A stretch of DNA of 64,000 bases from Antedon mediterranea (lineage: Eukaryota > Echinodermata > Crinoidea > Comatulida > Antedonidae). Every line of letters begins with the position of its first letter. The first letter of the stretch is position 1. The stretch lies in assembly GCF_964355755.1 (NCBI RefSeq), contig NC_092673.1, positions 2,051,001 to 2,115,000 on the forward strand. The letters run 5' to 3'. This document shows, in pieces, positions 63,672-64,000 of the stretch. The notes beneath the pieces were generated by a model, which saw only the letters and a list, made by a program, of their open reading frames with translations, searched no databases and was not told the origin of the DNA. The position numbers and the translations under genes are program-made.

Positions 63672-64000
63672 CTAATATTTAATAATAAATTTGAATAAAA
63701 TTACATAAATTATAAATTTTAAAATTCTTGTTAAACATTTTTGGATATAATTATAATTCCAGTGTAGACAGGAGTGGTGTAGAATACAGACAACATCTTG
63801 TTCTGTATATACATACTGTTAGCCTATTCCACACCTAACTAGGGCGGCCAGGCCTAGTATGTTGGAATACAGATCACTCCGGCCGAGCTTCACTCCGGCC
63901 GCGCTTCAATCCAGCCGCGATTTATTCTGGCCGCAGCTATGGAGCGCCCAATGAGTCTTTTACAACCGAGACACGTTTTTTTGTAGAGAATCAAAATAAA
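63672..64000. other. TEX261: TEX261 intron 1 (partial)
   Basis: No exon is visible. Near 63876-63945, CACTCCGGCCG(A/C)GCTTCA is repeated in a GC-rich stretch (roughly three imperfect 16-20-bp copies). A CCAGTGTAGACAGGAGTGGTG fragment at 63759 resembles a MITE terminus of the CTGTCTACACT family. Confidence 0.5.

Overview
This is a eukaryotic (metazoan) window. Genes have long AT-rich introns with GT-AG junctions, and MITEs, tRNA-derived SINEs and tandem repeats are dense. The recurring TAGGCCTA-type words, the MITE load and the gene content (KCTD9, an Rv2258c-like methyltransferase, ENO4, ANKRD53, TEX261, an intronless class A GPCR, an intronless BTB-Kelch gene) suggest a marine invertebrate deuterostome, most likely an echinoderm. 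That assignment is inference; no marker gene proves it.

Layout. 0.6-9.4 kb: the last three coding exons of KCTD9 (+). Pieces of two of these exons are tandemly duplicated downstream of the real exons. 9.6-19 kb: gene-poor, with many palindromic MITEs, some nested. 19.1-20.1 kb: an intronless rhodopsin-family GPCR (-). 22.4-29.1 kb: a ten-exon minus-strand gene that I could join in phase throughout: signal peptide, trypsin-like domain, degenerate LDLa, PAN/apple, cysteine-free CUB-like, CUB, transmembrane helix. The trypsin domain keeps His and Asp but has Asn in place of the catalytic Ser, so it is a membrane-anchored pseudoprotease. 29-36 kb: gene-poor, with a 230-bp duplication, MITEs, and a 28-bp minisatellite that seems to have grown from a MITE terminus. 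36-44.4 kb: a four-exon SAM-dependent methyltransferase (+). 45.5-47.7 kb: an intronless Kelch-like gene with two BTB domains (-). 48.5-51 kb: a satellite array with a unit of about 187 bp. 51.4-56.7 kb: ENO4 (-), complete in 11 exons. 57.9-60.1 kb: ANKRD53 (+), complete in 4 exons. 61.0-63.7 kb: TEX261 (-), lacking its first exon beyond the right edge.

How genes relate. ENO4 and ANKRD53 are head to head across about 1.2 kb containing an RFX X-box-like site, which fits a ciliary/sperm role for ENO4. ANKRD53 and TEX261 are tail to tail, as I recall for their human orthologues on 2p13, so this may be a deeply conserved pair. The other genes show no obvious functional link. Several MITE families here are bordered by TTAA, pointing to piggyBac-like mobilisation.
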